Below, piece after piece: positions 1 to 8,039 of a DNA stretch of 64,000 bases. Position 1 is the stretch's first letter; each line of letters begins with the position of its first letter. The position numbers were made by a program, and so were the translations under genes. This DNA comes from HGM13006 sp963650135 (GTDB taxonomy: Bacteria; Bacillota; Clostridia; Oscillospirales; Oscillospiraceae), in NCBI GenBank assembly GCA_963650135.1, contig CAVJLG010000058.1:1-64000 (forward strand). Direction: 5' to 3'. The notes beneath the pieces were generated by a model, which searched no databases, had not been told where the DNA came from, and saw only the letters and a program-made list of their open reading frames with translations.

Positions 1-10
1 ATTTCATATA

Positions 11-57
11 GCAATACCCCCAATACCGGGTGTCCAGTATTGGGGGTACATATCACA
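11..57. repeat. Dispersed palindromic element, copy 1
   Basis: The inverted arms TACCCCCAATAC and GTATTGGGGGTA flank a 10-base loop. The right half (32-55) is identical over 24 bases to a second copy at 46473-46496. The element lies just past the stop of the minus-strand lipid kinase gene. It has no T-run on either side, so it is not a classical terminator. It could be a REP-like element or a factor-assisted 3'-end hairpin. Confidence 0.6.
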
Positions 58-83
58 TTTTACCGTGCAGTCTGGGACTCTTT

Positions 84-983
84 TTATTCGTTCTCCTGCT
101 TTGGTACCATAATCTCAACGGGCTTGGGAATATTGGTCACCAGCGCCTGCTCTGTTTCCCCGCCGAACTCGCCGTCCAGGGTCCAGGGCACCGGCTCCTG
201 GAACTTGAGCGTAACCGAATCGCACTGGAGGATATGGAAGTAATCCGGTCGAAAATCCCGGGCAATCAGGCTGCCCACCAGTGCATTATAGTCCGCCAGC
301 ACCTTGGGGGCCTTGACCAGAATCAGCTCATTGAGGCCGTCGTCCATCTTTACAATGTCGTCGTCCAGGGCCTTAAAGCCGCCCACAGAGGTCGCGTTGG
401 TGACCATGCCCAGAATCACATCATCCTCAATCACCGTGTCCGCCGTCTCAGCCACCACATGGATGGGGCGAATATCCGACAGGGACCGAATGCCCTCCAG
501 AATATACGCCGCTCTGCCCAACGCCTGCTTGCTGGCATGGGGCGTGGCATAGCTGACCTTGGTAAACGCGCCGAATGCCGCCACATAGGTAAAGTAACGG
601 TCATTAAAGCCGCCCATATCCACCGGGAACACTTCGCCCTCTACAATGTTCTGGGCCGCCTCCTTGATGGTTTTGGGAATGTGCAGCGACGTTGCAAAGT
701 CGTTGACCGTGCCCGCAGGGATATAGCCCAGCACCGGGCGGCGATTCAGGGTCATCAGTCCGGAAACTGTCTCGTTGAGGGTGCCGTCTCCGCCGCAGGT
801 GACTACCATATCAAATTCCTCGCCCCGGGCCTCCAAAAACTCCGGAATATCCAAGGGCTTCTGGGTGGGATGACACAATACGTCATAGCCGTTTGCAGTA
901 AAATAGTCGATCACGTCCATGAGCTGGAAGCGCATCTCCTCCTTACCGGCTGCGGGATTCACAAAAAACAGCATTTTCTTCAT
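84..983 (-). CDS. Diacylglycerol/lipid kinase family protein (YegS-like)
   Basis: This 299-residue protein is a DAGK-catalytic-fold lipid kinase, expected to phosphorylate a diacylglycerol-like lipid at the inner membrane face. The N-terminus carries FFVNPAAGK. The nucleotide-binding motif GGDGTLNE sits near residues 64-71, followed by PAGTVNDFA, which is the usual order in the family. The C-terminal half has the typical LDGE motif (WTLDGEF). The start was placed at the ATG at 983 because a GGAGGAAT ribosome binding site lies just upstream. A longer in-frame start at 1031 lacks one. Lipid specificity cannot be read from sequence. The gene seems to be transcribed alone, and a palindromic repeat follows its stop. 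Confidence 0.88.
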   Translation of the reverse strand: MKKMLFFVNPAAGKEEMRFQLMDVIDYFTANGYDVLCHPTQKPLDIPEFLEARGEEFDMVVTCGGDGTLNETVSGLMTLNRRPVLGYIPAGTVNDFATSLHIPKTIKEAAQNIVEGEVFPVDMGGFNDRYFTYVAAFGAFTKVSYATPHASKQALGRAAYILEGIRSLSDIRPIHVVAETADTVIEDDVILGMVTNATSVGGFKALDDDIVKMDDGLNELILVKAPKVLADYNALVGSLIARDFRPDYFHILQCDSVTLKFQEPVPWTLDGEFGGETEQALVTNIPKPVEIMVPKQENE

Positions 984-1059
984 AATTTTGATTCCTCCAT
1001 AGGAAATAGTGGTTTCAGAAAGATCGCGCAATCATCAAGTGCAATTACGCGGCGGTGCC

Positions 1060-2358
1060 TTAGTTCAGGGGCGGTGAAAGGGCAAATCTGGTCAGCTTAC
1101 AGTCCGTCTCCTCCAGCAGCTCCGAAAAGCGCTGAGAAAGGGCCTGGGTCCGCAGGTCCTCGGTCACCTGATCCTTCCACTGGTAGTTGTCCCGGTAGCC
1201 CAGGAAGAAAATCAGGTGGACCCCATAGTCAGAGGATGCAATGCCGATGTCTCCGTAGCTGTGTCCCTCCGGCTCGAAGCACCAGGCGCTGAAATCTTCC
1301 CCCAGCTGCCCCGGTGCAATATTGGTCAGTAGGCCCCCTACATCCCGGCTTCCGCTGTCGGCAGATTGGCGCTGGGCCAGCTCCATAAACGACTGTTCAC
1401 TGCCACCCTGCTGCAAAAGCCATTGGCGATCCGCTTCTGCCCGGGCCCACACTGCCGTGCTGTCCTCCCCATCTCCCGGCAAATAGAGCACTTGCCGAAT
1501 GTCTACATTGGGAAGCTGCGACTGCGGCAGCGCCTCATAGTCCGCGCCATGTGCCTGATAGTATTCCTCCAGCTGTGCATCCGAAAAATTTCCGGCCCGA
1601 TAGAGGGCATCGGAATAGGCTTGGGCCATAAACGTATCCCGCAGATACTGCCGATAGGTTTCCACGGTCACTGCAGTACCATAGCGTGCCTGGAGATAGG
1701 CCGCCATATCACCGGTACCGTCCTTCTGCACATAGCCCGATGCCGCCGCCATATCCGGGAGCTGCTCCAGCGTTGATTCAAAGGCGCTGATTTTCTCCGG
1801 CTCCGGCTGGAAGCCTGCACGCCTGGCACGGGACACCAGGCTCTCCGTCAGCGCCGCATCCTCCAGCGCCTGCTGACGGAAATAATCCGCCCAGCTGTAG
1901 TCCTCCTCCAGGCTGATATACTGCCGCTCCAGATTTCCCGACGGGTCAAAGGGCGCCTGGGCATTTTGCTGGGCATATTGACTGTTCGTCTCGGCCACTG
2001 CGCTGTAATAGTAGATGGCGAAGGTGCGGTTGTCCATAGAAATGCCATCACTCCCCCGCATGGCCACGGCGTCCGGGTCATACTGCCCGCACCCCGCCCA
2101 AACCAGCGTCAGCGTCGCCACCAGCAGCGCCAGAGACAAGAAAAGCCCCCGCCGCTCCCCGGAGGTAAACCGAGGCTGTCGGGGCAACTGGCGCTCCTGC
2201 TCTGCCTCTTCCTGGGATGCCGCCAGATTCTCATAAAAAATACCGGGCAGCGATTTCGCAGGTTCCGGCGCATCCTGCGCCAGCCAATCCGCTTCTCCGC
2301 CGCAGTTGGGGCAATGTCCCGCCTGGTCTAACTCCTCGCCGCACAGAGGACAATTCAT
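1060..2358 (-). CDS. Zinc-ribbon, membrane-anchored parvulin-type peptidylprolyl isomerase
   Basis: The 432-residue protein begins with a small zinc ribbon (C3, C6, C16, C19). A linker follows, then one hydrophobic segment near residues 71-89. The rest is an extracytoplasmic SurA/PrsA-like region: a helical chaperone part, then a parvulin domain near residues 280-390 with the pattern around FMELAQRQSAD, GGLL and YGVHLIFF. The role is inferred to be folding or quality control of exported proteins. The odd point is a cytoplasmic zinc ribbon joined to an outside parvulin domain. PrsA proteins usually have a lipoprotein signal instead. It stands alone on the minus strand, between the lipid kinase and a small divergent gene. 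Confidence 0.75.
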   Translation of the reverse strand: MNCPLCGEELDQAGHCPNCGGEADWLAQDAPEPAKSLPGIFYENLAASQEEAEQERQLPRQPRFTSGERRGLFLSLALLVATLTLVWAGCGQYDPDAVAMRGSDGISMDNRTFAIYYYSAVAETNSQYAQQNAQAPFDPSGNLERQYISLEEDYSWADYFRQQALEDAALTESLVSRARRAGFQPEPEKISAFESTLEQLPDMAAASGYVQKDGTGDMAAYLQARYGTAVTVETYRQYLRDTFMAQAYSDALYRAGNFSDAQLEEYYQAHGADYEALPQSQLPNVDIRQVLYLPGDGEDSTAVWARAEADRQWLLQQGGSEQSFMELAQRQSADSGSRDVGGLLTNIAPGQLGEDFSAWCFEPEGHSYGDIGIASSDYGVHLIFFLGYRDNYQWKDQVTEDLRTQALSQRFSELLEETDCKLTRFALSPPLN

Positions 2359-2506
2359 ATTGCTTCAGCTCCCAGGTTCAAAGAATAGCTCCAGTTTACC
2401 ACAGCCGGGGGAAAAATGCAATGAAACCTGCGAAAATCCCCTGTGTACGAACCCGCGCCTTTGTGGTATAATAGCTTCACTACATATGATTTTGGAGGGA
2501 CCCCCT

Positions 2507-2827
2507 ATGACCCAAGAGATTCAGCTGAAAAACGGCTCTGTGCTGGTATCCATCAACGGCTACAGCGGCGAAAGCGACTTTTATGCCATGTACGATATTA
2601 TCAAGGAACTCCTTGCCCCCGAGCAGGCCACCTACGGTGTGGACAGTATGTGTGTGGACGGCTCGTTCCAAAAGGACGGCATTCTGGTTCGAATGAGCAG
2701 CGAATGTGTCACCGACGACTGCTGCTTCCACTACGACCCCACTGCGCTTTCCCCTGAGGAAGTGGAAAAGGTCGAGGGCTGGATTACCGATATTGTCACT
2801 GAGCTCCATAAGCGTTTGCCCCGATAA
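2507..2827 (+). CDS. Small conserved-looking protein of unknown function
   Basis: The product is an acidic 106-residue soluble protein, MTQEIQLKNGS..., with four cysteines (including a DDCC pair near the middle) and no signal peptide or membrane segment. I do not recognise a family. The start at 2507 has a GGAGGG site eight bases upstream. A TATAAT at 2467-2472 gives a plausible promoter, though its -35 is weak. A clear rho-independent terminator follows at once, so the gene is monocistronic. It is divergent from the parvulin gene. Confidence 0.7.
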   Translation: MTQEIQLKNGSVLVSINGYSGESDFYAMYDIIKELLAPEQATYGVDSMCVDGSFQKDGILVRMSSECVTDDCCFHYDPTALSPEEVEKVEGWITDIVTELHKRLPR

Positions 2828-2835
2828 CAGCAGCG

Positions 2836-2869
2836 GCTCCTGCGATTTGTATTCGCAGGGGCTTTTTTT
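2836..2869 (+). terminator. Rho-independent terminator
   Basis: GCTCCTGCGA pairs with TCGCAGGGGC (one G-U) and is followed by a run of seven T. It closes the small gene ending at 2827. Confidence 0.85.
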
Positions 2870-2937
2870 GCGCAGAATTGCTTCTTCTCAAATAGTTATT
2901 ACAAAATTATTAAGTAATTATTGTGAATTATTCCAGA

Positions 2938-2966
2938 TAGACAAACCAAATGGAAGATTTTATAAT
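2938..2966 (+). promoter_or_regulatory. Promoter of the solute-binding protein gene
   Basis: TAGACA and TATAAT are separated by 17 bases, about 45 bases upstream of the start at 3015. The AT-rich stretch before it (2885-2935) contains imperfect repeats of AATTATT that could bind a regulator, but no clean operator is visible. Confidence 0.65.
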
Positions 2967-3014
2967 ATTTCTATCCAAAACTGATTTGGTTTTCCCGAGA
3001 AAGGAGAATGAAAC

Positions 3015-4817
3015 ATGCGAAAATCCATCCTTGCCATCGTGCTTGCCGCCGCCATGTTGGCCTCTATGCTGGTGGGCTGCGGAAACAACGCCGCATCCTC
3101 TGCCGCCCCGGCTGCTTCCTCCGCTGCGGAAGAAAGTACCCCCTCCCAGGCTCCGGCCCCTGCCCCCGAGGACAGCACCCCTGCCGCTGAGCCCGAAGCC
3201 TCTGCCGCAGAAGAAAGCGTGGTAGAAGAAGCCCCCGTAGAGTACGCCACCATGGCTGAAAAATACGCCGCCATGAGCCACGACACCAACGAGGCCTACA
3301 AAGAGCTGGAGGATGGCGTTGGCACCGAAATCTCCTATCCCCTGGCCGACGGCGACACACTGACCATGTGGCGCGTGTTCTCCGCCTTTATCTGGAGCGG
3401 CCTGATGGAGTCCTATGCCGACATGCCCACCCTGCCCATCATTGAAGAGGCAACGGGCGTCAACATGAAGTTCATCGAGTGCTCTGATTCCGCCGCCTAT
3501 GAGCAGTTCAACCTGACCATTGCCACCGGCGACTATCCCGACCTGATGGCCATGGACTATTATTCCGGCGGCGTTACCGCTGCCTATGAGGATGATATCA
3601 TCATCGACCTCACCGACCTGGTGGATGAGAACATGCCCAACTACAAGACCCTCATCGACACCATGGACGACTACACCAAAAAGAGCATCTACACCGACGA
3701 CAACCGAATTCTGCGCATCTGGACGCTGGCCTCCAATGTGGTATCCGAGCAGGGCCTGAGCTACCGCGCCGACTGGGCCCAGGAGTTCGGCATGGACGCA
3801 CCGGTGACTGTAGACGACATGTTCGACTATCTCACCGCTGTAAAGAACCAATATAACTGCACCTATCCCATCTTCATCGACAACTCCGCCACCCTGGAGG
3901 GCTTCACCGGCGCATTCGGCACCACCGGCATCAACCTGGGCTGGACCGATCTTGGCATGATGATGGACGGCGATACCGTAGTTTCCTCTCTCACCGACGA
4001 GCATTTCCGGAACTACATTGAGGGCTTCCATAAGTTCTATGCCGCGGGCCTGATTAAGGACGATTTCTACTCCGAATCCTATGGCCCCGACTATATCAAC
4101 AGCTATGTTTCCAACGACCAGTGCGCCGTTACCTCCATCCGCGGCGATAAGTTCACCACCATGACCGACGCCGCCATCTCCCCCACCTTCGACTTCGAGG
4201 CCATGGCGCCTCTGGTGGAAAACGAGGGCGACACCTATAAGTTCTGCATGAAAACCAGCCATACCGGCAACGGCAACATGTCCATCACCACCGGGTGTGA
4301 GAACCCCGAAATGGCTGCAAAGTTTATGAACTGGTTCTACACCTATGACGGCTATATGGTCACCAACTATGGCGAAGAGGGCGTTTGCTTCGAGTATGAC
4401 GAAAACGGCGATCCCGTCTACACTGACTTCATTGTTCATAACCCCGACGGCTACAACGTGATGAACCTGCGGAACATGTACACCAATCCCGTGTTCAACA
4501 ACTACACCAATGCCACCGCCGTCTTCTACACCTATGACGAGGTGGAGCTCTCCGCCTTCGATATCTGGAACAACAACGGCACCGACGAATGCTCGCTGCC
4601 CACCCTGTCCCTGACCACCGATGAAAACGCGGAATACGCCAACATTGCCACCACCGTCTATACCTTTGCCACCGAGCAAATTCTCAAGTGGATGATCGGC
4701 GAGGCAGAGCTTACCGACGAGAGCTGGGATAGCTATGTGCAGCAATGCGAATCTATGAATCTTTCCCGCTGCGTAGAGATCTACCAGGCCGTTTATGACC
4801 GGATGTACAAAGCATAG
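3015..4817 (+). CDS. Extracellular solute-binding lipoprotein (ABC family, sugar/peptide type)
   Basis: This 600-residue secreted lipoprotein has a signal peptide ending in the lipobox LVGC (Cys near residue 22). A 40-residue Ala/Ser/Pro/Glu-rich linker follows, then a large periplasmic-binding fold. The size and pattern, including the aromatic-rich middle and WMIGEAELT near the C-terminus, resemble the LplA-like family 1 solute-binding proteins of Firmicutes ABC importers. Start: AAGGAG lies eight bases upstream. No permease or ATPase gene is adjacent, and a terminator follows, so this is an orphan binding protein. It would have to use a transporter encoded elsewhere or act as a sensor. Substrate unknown. 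Confidence 0.82.
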   Translation: MRKSILAIVLAAAMLASMLVGCGNNAASSAAPAASSAAEESTPSQAPAPAPEDSTPAAEPEASAAEESVVEEAPVEYATMAEKYAAMSHDTNEAYKELEDGVGTEISYPLADGDTLTMWRVFSAFIWSGLMESYADMPTLPIIEEATGVNMKFIECSDSAAYEQFNLTIATGDYPDLMAMDYYSGGVTAAYEDDIIIDLTDLVDENMPNYKTLIDTMDDYTKKSIYTDDNRILRIWTLASNVVSEQGLSYRADWAQEFGMDAPVTVDDMFDYLTAVKNQYNCTYPIFIDNSATLEGFTGAFGTTGINLGWTDLGMMMDGDTVVSSLTDEHFRNYIEGFHKFYAAGLIKDDFYSESYGPDYINSYVSNDQCAVTSIRGDKFTTMTDAAISPTFDFEAMAPLVENEGDTYKFCMKTSHTGNGNMSITTGCENPEMAAKFMNWFYTYDGYMVTNYGEEGVCFEYDENGDPVYTDFIVHNPDGYNVMNLRNMYTNPVFNNYTNATAVFYTYDEVELSAFDIWNNNGTDECSLPTLSLTTDENAEYANIATTVYTFATEQILKWMIGEAELTDESWDSYVQQCESMNLSRCVEIYQAVYDRMYKA

Positions 4818-4831
4818 ATTTCCTACCATCA

Positions 4832-4862
4832 GGAGGGCGGGCTTATCCCGTCCTCCTTTTTT
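4832..4862 (+). terminator. Rho-independent terminator
   Basis: GGAGGGCGGG pairs with CCCGTCCTCC across a five-base loop, followed by six T. It isolates the solute-binding protein gene from the next gene. Confidence 0.88.
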
Positions 4863-4904
4863 CAATCTGCCGAAATGGATTCGTGACAAATCGCCGAAAA
4901 AGGA

Positions 4905-4932
4905 TTGCATTTCGTCTATTTTGTGCTACAAT
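4905..4932 (+). promoter_or_regulatory. Promoter of the BKACE-family gene
   Basis: TTGCAT and TACAAT are 16 bases apart, with a TG one base before the -10 (extended -10). Transcription would begin around 4939, giving a ~55-base leader. Confidence 0.7.
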
Positions 4933-4992
4933 AGAGGAAGAAAAAAGCGTGCTCTTCGGAGGACGCTGAAGTTAAGAAAGGATTGATTTTCC

Positions 4993-6006
4993 ATGGCAAA
5001 GACCATCATTACCGCCGCTCTGACCGGCGCTGTAACTCCCGCTGGTTATGACATCCCCGAGACTCCCGCTCAGATCGCCGAGTGCGCTTATGAGTGCTGG
5101 AAGGCTGGTGCTTCTGTTGTTCACCTGCATATGCGTGACGACGCTGGCGCTGGCGTTATGGATCCCGTAAAGTTCTACGAGACCATCAAGCTGATCCGTG
5201 CTCACAAGGACTGCGACGTTATCGTTAACTGCACCTCTTCCGGTGACAACCGTGTTTCCGATGACTCCCCCTACGGCAACGCTATGCGTATGCTGCACCA
5301 CAAGAACGTCCCCGGCATTGAGATGGGCACCTTTGATGCTTCCTCCTTCAACTGGGGCATCCCCGGCGGCGTTTTCCACAACTCCCCCAACATGCTGTCC
5401 ACCCTGGGTACCCTGTACCTGGAGAAGGGCATTAAGCCCGAGTTCGAGATCTTCGACTTCGGCGCTCTGCGTGCTGTCGGCATCTATTGGAAGAAGGGCT
5501 TCGTAGCTGCTCCTCTGCACTTCCAGTTCTGCCTGGGCGTAGTTGGCGGCATGGACGCTACTCCCCACGATCTGCAGATCCTGCTCGACGAGATGCACAA
5601 CCTGCAGGCTGCTGGCAAGCTGCCCGCTGAGTGCACTTGGTCCGGCTTCGGCATCGGCAAGGGTCATCTGCCTGTTATGTTCTCCTGCATCGCTAACGGC
5701 GGCCATGTCCGTGTAGGCATGGAGGATAACGTTGTTTACGGCAAGGACAAGGACGGCAAGAAGATCCTGGCTACCAACCTGATGCTGGTTCAGCGCGCTG
5801 CTCGTGCCATCGAGGCATTCGGCAACGAGGTTGCTACCCCCGCTGAGGCTCGTGAGATGCTCGGCCTGAAGCCCCTGGATCATGAGGCTGTTTGCGCTGC
5901 GCTCGACGCTGTTAAGGTTGAGGATCTGGAAGCTGCTAAGCAGGCTGTTGCTGACGAGTTCGGCGGCCCCTACTTCGCTGCTACTTCCATGGGCGGCAAG
6001 AAGTAA
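4993..6006 (+). CDS. BKACE (DUF849) family enzyme, Kce-like beta-keto acid cleavage enzyme
   Basis: The 337-residue protein belongs to the beta-keto acid cleavage family. Its founding member converts 3-keto-5-aminohexanoate plus acetyl-CoA to acetoacetate and 3-aminobutyryl-CoA in lysine fermentation. Family signs include the zinc-binding HLHMRD (His 44 and 46), the CTSSGDNR substrate loop, and the late VRVGMEDN motif with the metal-ligand Glu. AAAGGA lies 9 bases before ATG. No other lysine-fermentation gene is adjacent, so the exact substrate is open. Codon use differs from all neighbours: GCT for Ala, GTT for Val and CGT for Arg dominate, while neighbours prefer GCC, GTG and CGC/CGG. That suggests very high expression, or foreign origin. 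Confidence 0.85.
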   Translation: MAKTIITAALTGAVTPAGYDIPETPAQIAECAYECWKAGASVVHLHMRDDAGAGVMDPVKFYETIKLIRAHKDCDVIVNCTSSGDNRVSDDSPYGNAMRMLHHKNVPGIEMGTFDASSFNWGIPGGVFHNSPNMLSTLGTLYLEKGIKPEFEIFDFGALRAVGIYWKKGFVAAPLHFQFCLGVVGGMDATPHDLQILLDEMHNLQAAGKLPAECTWSGFGIGKGHLPVMFSCIANGGHVRVGMEDNVVYGKDKDGKKILATNLMLVQRAARAIEAFGNEVATPAEAREMLGLKPLDHEAVCAALDAVKVEDLEAAKQAVADEFGGPYFAATSMGGKK

Positions 6007-6023
6007 TTTACTTCTCATACATC

Positions 6024-6059
6024 AGTTCCGCAGTGGGAAACCACTGCGGAACTTTTTTC
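6024..6059 (+). terminator. Strong rho-independent terminator
   Basis: A perfect 13-bp stem (AGTTCCGCAGTGG with CCACTGCGGAACT) has a GAAA tetraloop and six T. It ends the BKACE transcript. Confidence 0.95.
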
Positions 6060-6062
6060 TTT

Positions 6063-6136
6063 GGGGCAATCCCATCGTTGATTGCCCCGAAACGTCAAAA
6101 ACCGCTGGATTGCATGAATGCATTCCAGCGGTTTTT
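6063..6136 (-). terminator. Two hairpins between convergent genes
   Basis: GGGGCAATC and GATTGCCCC (6063-6088) form one stem. ACCGCTGGATTGCAT and ATGCATTCCAGCGGT (6101-6132, one mismatch) form a second. The second is flanked by A4 on one side and T5 on the other, so it can end transcription of the minus-strand XRE gene. Confidence 0.75.
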
Positions 6137-6140
6137 ATTG

Positions 6141-6470
6141 TCATTCTTCTGTTTTCTGTAGGTCATTGGAGCCAAACGCCTGCACAACCGTGAGCACGGC
6201 CTCCTTTTGCTGGGGCGTTAATGGCCGCCAGCCTTCGAACAGGGCTTTTAATTCCGGGGTCATCTCCACCATTTCGCCCTCCGCAAAGAATTGGGATAGG
6301 GTGATGCCAAAGCCGTGGCAGATGGTTTCCAGCGTGTAAATGGACGGCAATGCATTTCGCCGATAGATGTTGTGTATCGTTGATTCCGATAGTCCGCTCT
6401 CCTTAGCTAAACGATACTCCGTCCAGCCGCGTTCCTTCAATAATTCCCTTAAACGATCAAGTACATCCAC
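6141..6470 (-). CDS. XRE-family helix-turn-helix transcriptional regulator
   Basis: This 109-residue protein has an N-terminal HTH_3 domain (residues ~5-62, with RLAKESGLSESTIHNIYRR as the DNA-reading helices) and a short C-terminal tail, with no sensor domain. It is divergent from the 150-residue unknown gene at 6597. The 125-base gap holds an inverted repeat that could be its operator, so it probably regulates itself and that neighbour. The ribosome binding site on the minus strand is weak (AGAAAGTGG). Confidence 0.85.
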   Translation of the reverse strand: MDVLDRLRELLKERGWTEYRLAKESGLSESTIHNIYRRNALPSIYTLETICHGFGITLSQFFAEGEMVEMTPELKALFEGWRPLTPQQKEAVLTVVQAFGSNDLQKTEE

Positions 6471-6485
6471 AACATCACCACTTTC

Positions 6486-6569
6486 TTGTAATTATTTTAC
6501 CTTCAAAGTGGAATGTTTTATACTTTGTACTTGTCTGCAATCTCCATTTGTGCTATGATGTAATTACAA
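6486..6569. promoter_or_regulatory. Candidate XRE operator pair
   Basis: TTGTAATTA (6486-6494) and TAATTACAA (6561-6569) are perfect inverted copies, spaced across the divergent intergenic region. The second contains the 8-bp palindrome GTAATTAC and overlaps the start region of the plus-strand promoter. Repression by looping or by pairwise binding is an inference. Confidence 0.5.
6531..6559 (+). promoter_or_regulatory. Promoter of the unknown gene at 6597
   Basis: TTGTCT and TATGAT are 17 bases apart with an extended TGC before the -10. The candidate operator half at 6561-6569 lies directly downstream. Confidence 0.7.
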
Positions 6570-6596
6570 ATAAAGGACATTACGGAGGAAAATTAC

Positions 6597-7049
6597 ATGT
6601 TTGAAATCGAATCCGCCCGCATCACCGCCGCCGGGGTATCATTCCAACTCCCCACCGGTTTTCTCCTTCTGGAATCCCAAGAACCTCATGTCAACCCCAC
6701 ACTGGAGCTTCGCGCCCCGGATGGCAGCTACCTGATCTCCATCAGCACGGACCGCAGCGCAAAGCCCTCCGGCGATGAGCTGCACAGTATTCTCTCCGAA
6801 GGCGGCTACCACGTTCTCTCTCCCATCACCCCCTATTCGCAAAACGGACTTTCCGGTCATTCCGCCGCCTATCTCAGCGGTCGGCGGGGCTATTGGGAGC
6901 TGCGGATCGACCTCCCCAATTCCGCCCCCGGCTCCGCCGCCCCCAATACCCTGGTGATCCAGCTGTCCACCCATTGGGGGCGCAGTATTCTCAGCCTGAT
7001 AGACGCCCTGCCCCTCCAGCTTCTCCTACAAAGTATTCGGCCGCAATAA
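6597..7049 (+). CDS. Unknown 150-residue cytoplasmic protein
   Basis: I do not recognise this protein. It is soluble, with alternating beta-like segments (an N-terminal FEIESARITAAGVSFQLP, a central ISTDRS stretch and a C-terminal LLLQSIRP), no signal peptide and no membrane segment. The pattern of a short stress-type or immunity-type beta sheet protein is possible, but this is speculation. GGAGG lies nine bases before the ATG. It is probably controlled by the divergent XRE regulator. A bidirectional terminator follows. Confidence 0.75.
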   Translation: MFEIESARITAAGVSFQLPTGFLLLESQEPHVNPTLELRAPDGSYLISISTDRSAKPSGDELHSILSEGGYHVLSPITPYSQNGLSGHSAAYLSGRRGYWELRIDLPNSAPGSAAPNTLVIQLSTHWGRSILSLIDALPLQLLLQSIRPQ

Positions 7050-7053
7050 CGCA

Positions 7054-7093
7054 AAAATGGATGTACCGCTTATTCCGCAGTACATCCATTTTA
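7054..7093. terminator. Bidirectional terminator between convergent genes
   Basis: AATGGATGTAC pairs with GTACATCCATT, flanked by A-rich and T-rich sides. It can end both the plus-strand unknown gene and the minus-strand oxidoreductase operon. Confidence 0.85.
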
Positions 7094-7106
7094 TTTTCCG
7101 CGAAGA

Positions 7107-8036
7107 TTACTTGCACTTCTCCAGCAGCTCTTCCCATTTCCGGTCCACATACTCCTGGGCATTCTCCAGCATCCACTCGTTGCCCTTCTTGAAGCAGTGC
7201 TTGAACCGTCCCTGGAGCCGCATATAGTCCTCGATGGGCTTCTTTTTCTTGGGCTCGTAGGTCAGCCGCCATTCGCCGTTTTCCACCTCGTACATGGGCC
7301 ACAGGCAGGTATCCACCGCCAACTGACAGATGGTGGGCAGCAGCGCCGTGTCATACTGCCAACCTCTGGGACAGGGAGACAACACATTCAGGAAGCAGGG
7401 GCCCTGGGTGTAAATGGCCTTCTTCGCCTTCTCGTGGAGGTCCCGGAAGTTACCGATGAACGTGGACTGGGCCACATAGGGGATGCCATGGGCCACCATA
7501 ATGGCAGTCAAATCCTTCTTGTCCTGCTGCTTGCCCTGAATTTCCGTGCCAACAGGGGCCGTGGTAGCGTCCGCAAAGCGCGGGGTGGAGGACGAACGCT
7601 GAATGCCGGTGTTCATATATGCCTCGTTGTCGTAGCAGACATACACCATGTCATGTCCGCGCTCCATGGCGCCAGACAGGGACTGGAAACCGATGTCATA
7701 GGTGCCGCCGTCGCCGCCAAAGGTGATGAATTTGAAGTTTTCCTGGACTTTTCCCTGCTTTTTCAGCGCCTTATAACATGCCTCCACGCCGGAGCAGGTG
7801 GCAGCGGCGTTCTCAAAGGCGGAATGTACATAGCTCTCGGTCCAGGAGGTGTAGGGATACATAAAGGAGGAAACCTCCAGGCAGCCGGTGGCGTTGGTAA
7901 TCACCGCACGGTCACCGGGCTCCAGGGCGCGCATCACGGCACGGCAGGTAATACCCGCACCGCAGCCTGCGCACAGCCGATGGCCGCCCACAAAACGTTC
8001 CGGTTTTTCAAGCTCTTTCTTAAACTGATATGCCAT
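7107..8036 (-). CDS. 2-oxoacid:ferredoxin oxidoreductase, beta subunit (TPP-binding)
   Basis: The 309-residue beta subunit of an anaerobic 2-oxoacid:ferredoxin oxidoreductase binds thiamine pyrophosphate and one 4Fe-4S cluster. Visible motifs are CAGCG (Cys 22 and 25), TGCLE (Cys 52), the TPP signature GDGGTYDIG (~109-117), and a late PCPRGW cysteine. Together with the alpha, gamma and delta genes directly upstream it forms the archaeal-type four-subunit enzyme. That enzyme interconverts a 2-oxoacid and CoA with acyl-CoA, CO2 and reduced ferredoxin. Pyruvate and branched-chain enzymes are hard to separate by eye. The isoleucine-type T-box in front of the operon favours a branched-chain 2-oxoacid. 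It is the last gene, three bases after the alpha gene. Confidence 0.88.
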   Translation of the reverse strand: MAYQFKKELEKPERFVGGHRLCAGCGAGITCRAVMRALEPGDRAVITNATGCLEVSSFMYPYTSWTESYVHSAFENAAATCSGVEACYKALKKQGKVQENFKFITFGGDGGTYDIGFQSLSGAMERGHDMVYVCYDNEAYMNTGIQRSSSTPRFADATTAPVGTEIQGKQQDKKDLTAIMVAHGIPYVAQSTFIGNFRDLHEKAKKAIYTQGPCFLNVLSPCPRGWQYDTALLPTICQLAVDTCLWPMYEVENGEWRLTYEPKKKKPIEDYMRLQGRFKHCFKKGNEWMLENAQEYVDRKWEELLEKCK

Positions 8037-8039
8037 GAT

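Noticed and set aside
1570..2358. WAGC lipobox-like sequence in the parvulin protein
   Set aside because: It lies near residue 90, too far from the N-terminus for a lipoprotein signal, and behind a zinc ribbon.
2917..2935. TTGTGAA-like Rex half-site before the solute-binding protein gene
   Set aside because: The second half (TTCACAA) is too degraded, and no other Rex site was seen to support it.
2928..4910. Very long open frame on the minus strand opposite the solute-binding protein gene
   Set aside because: It has no ribosome binding site, shows Gly/Val/His-rich shadow composition, and is fully covered by a gene with a clear lipoprotein signal on the other strand.
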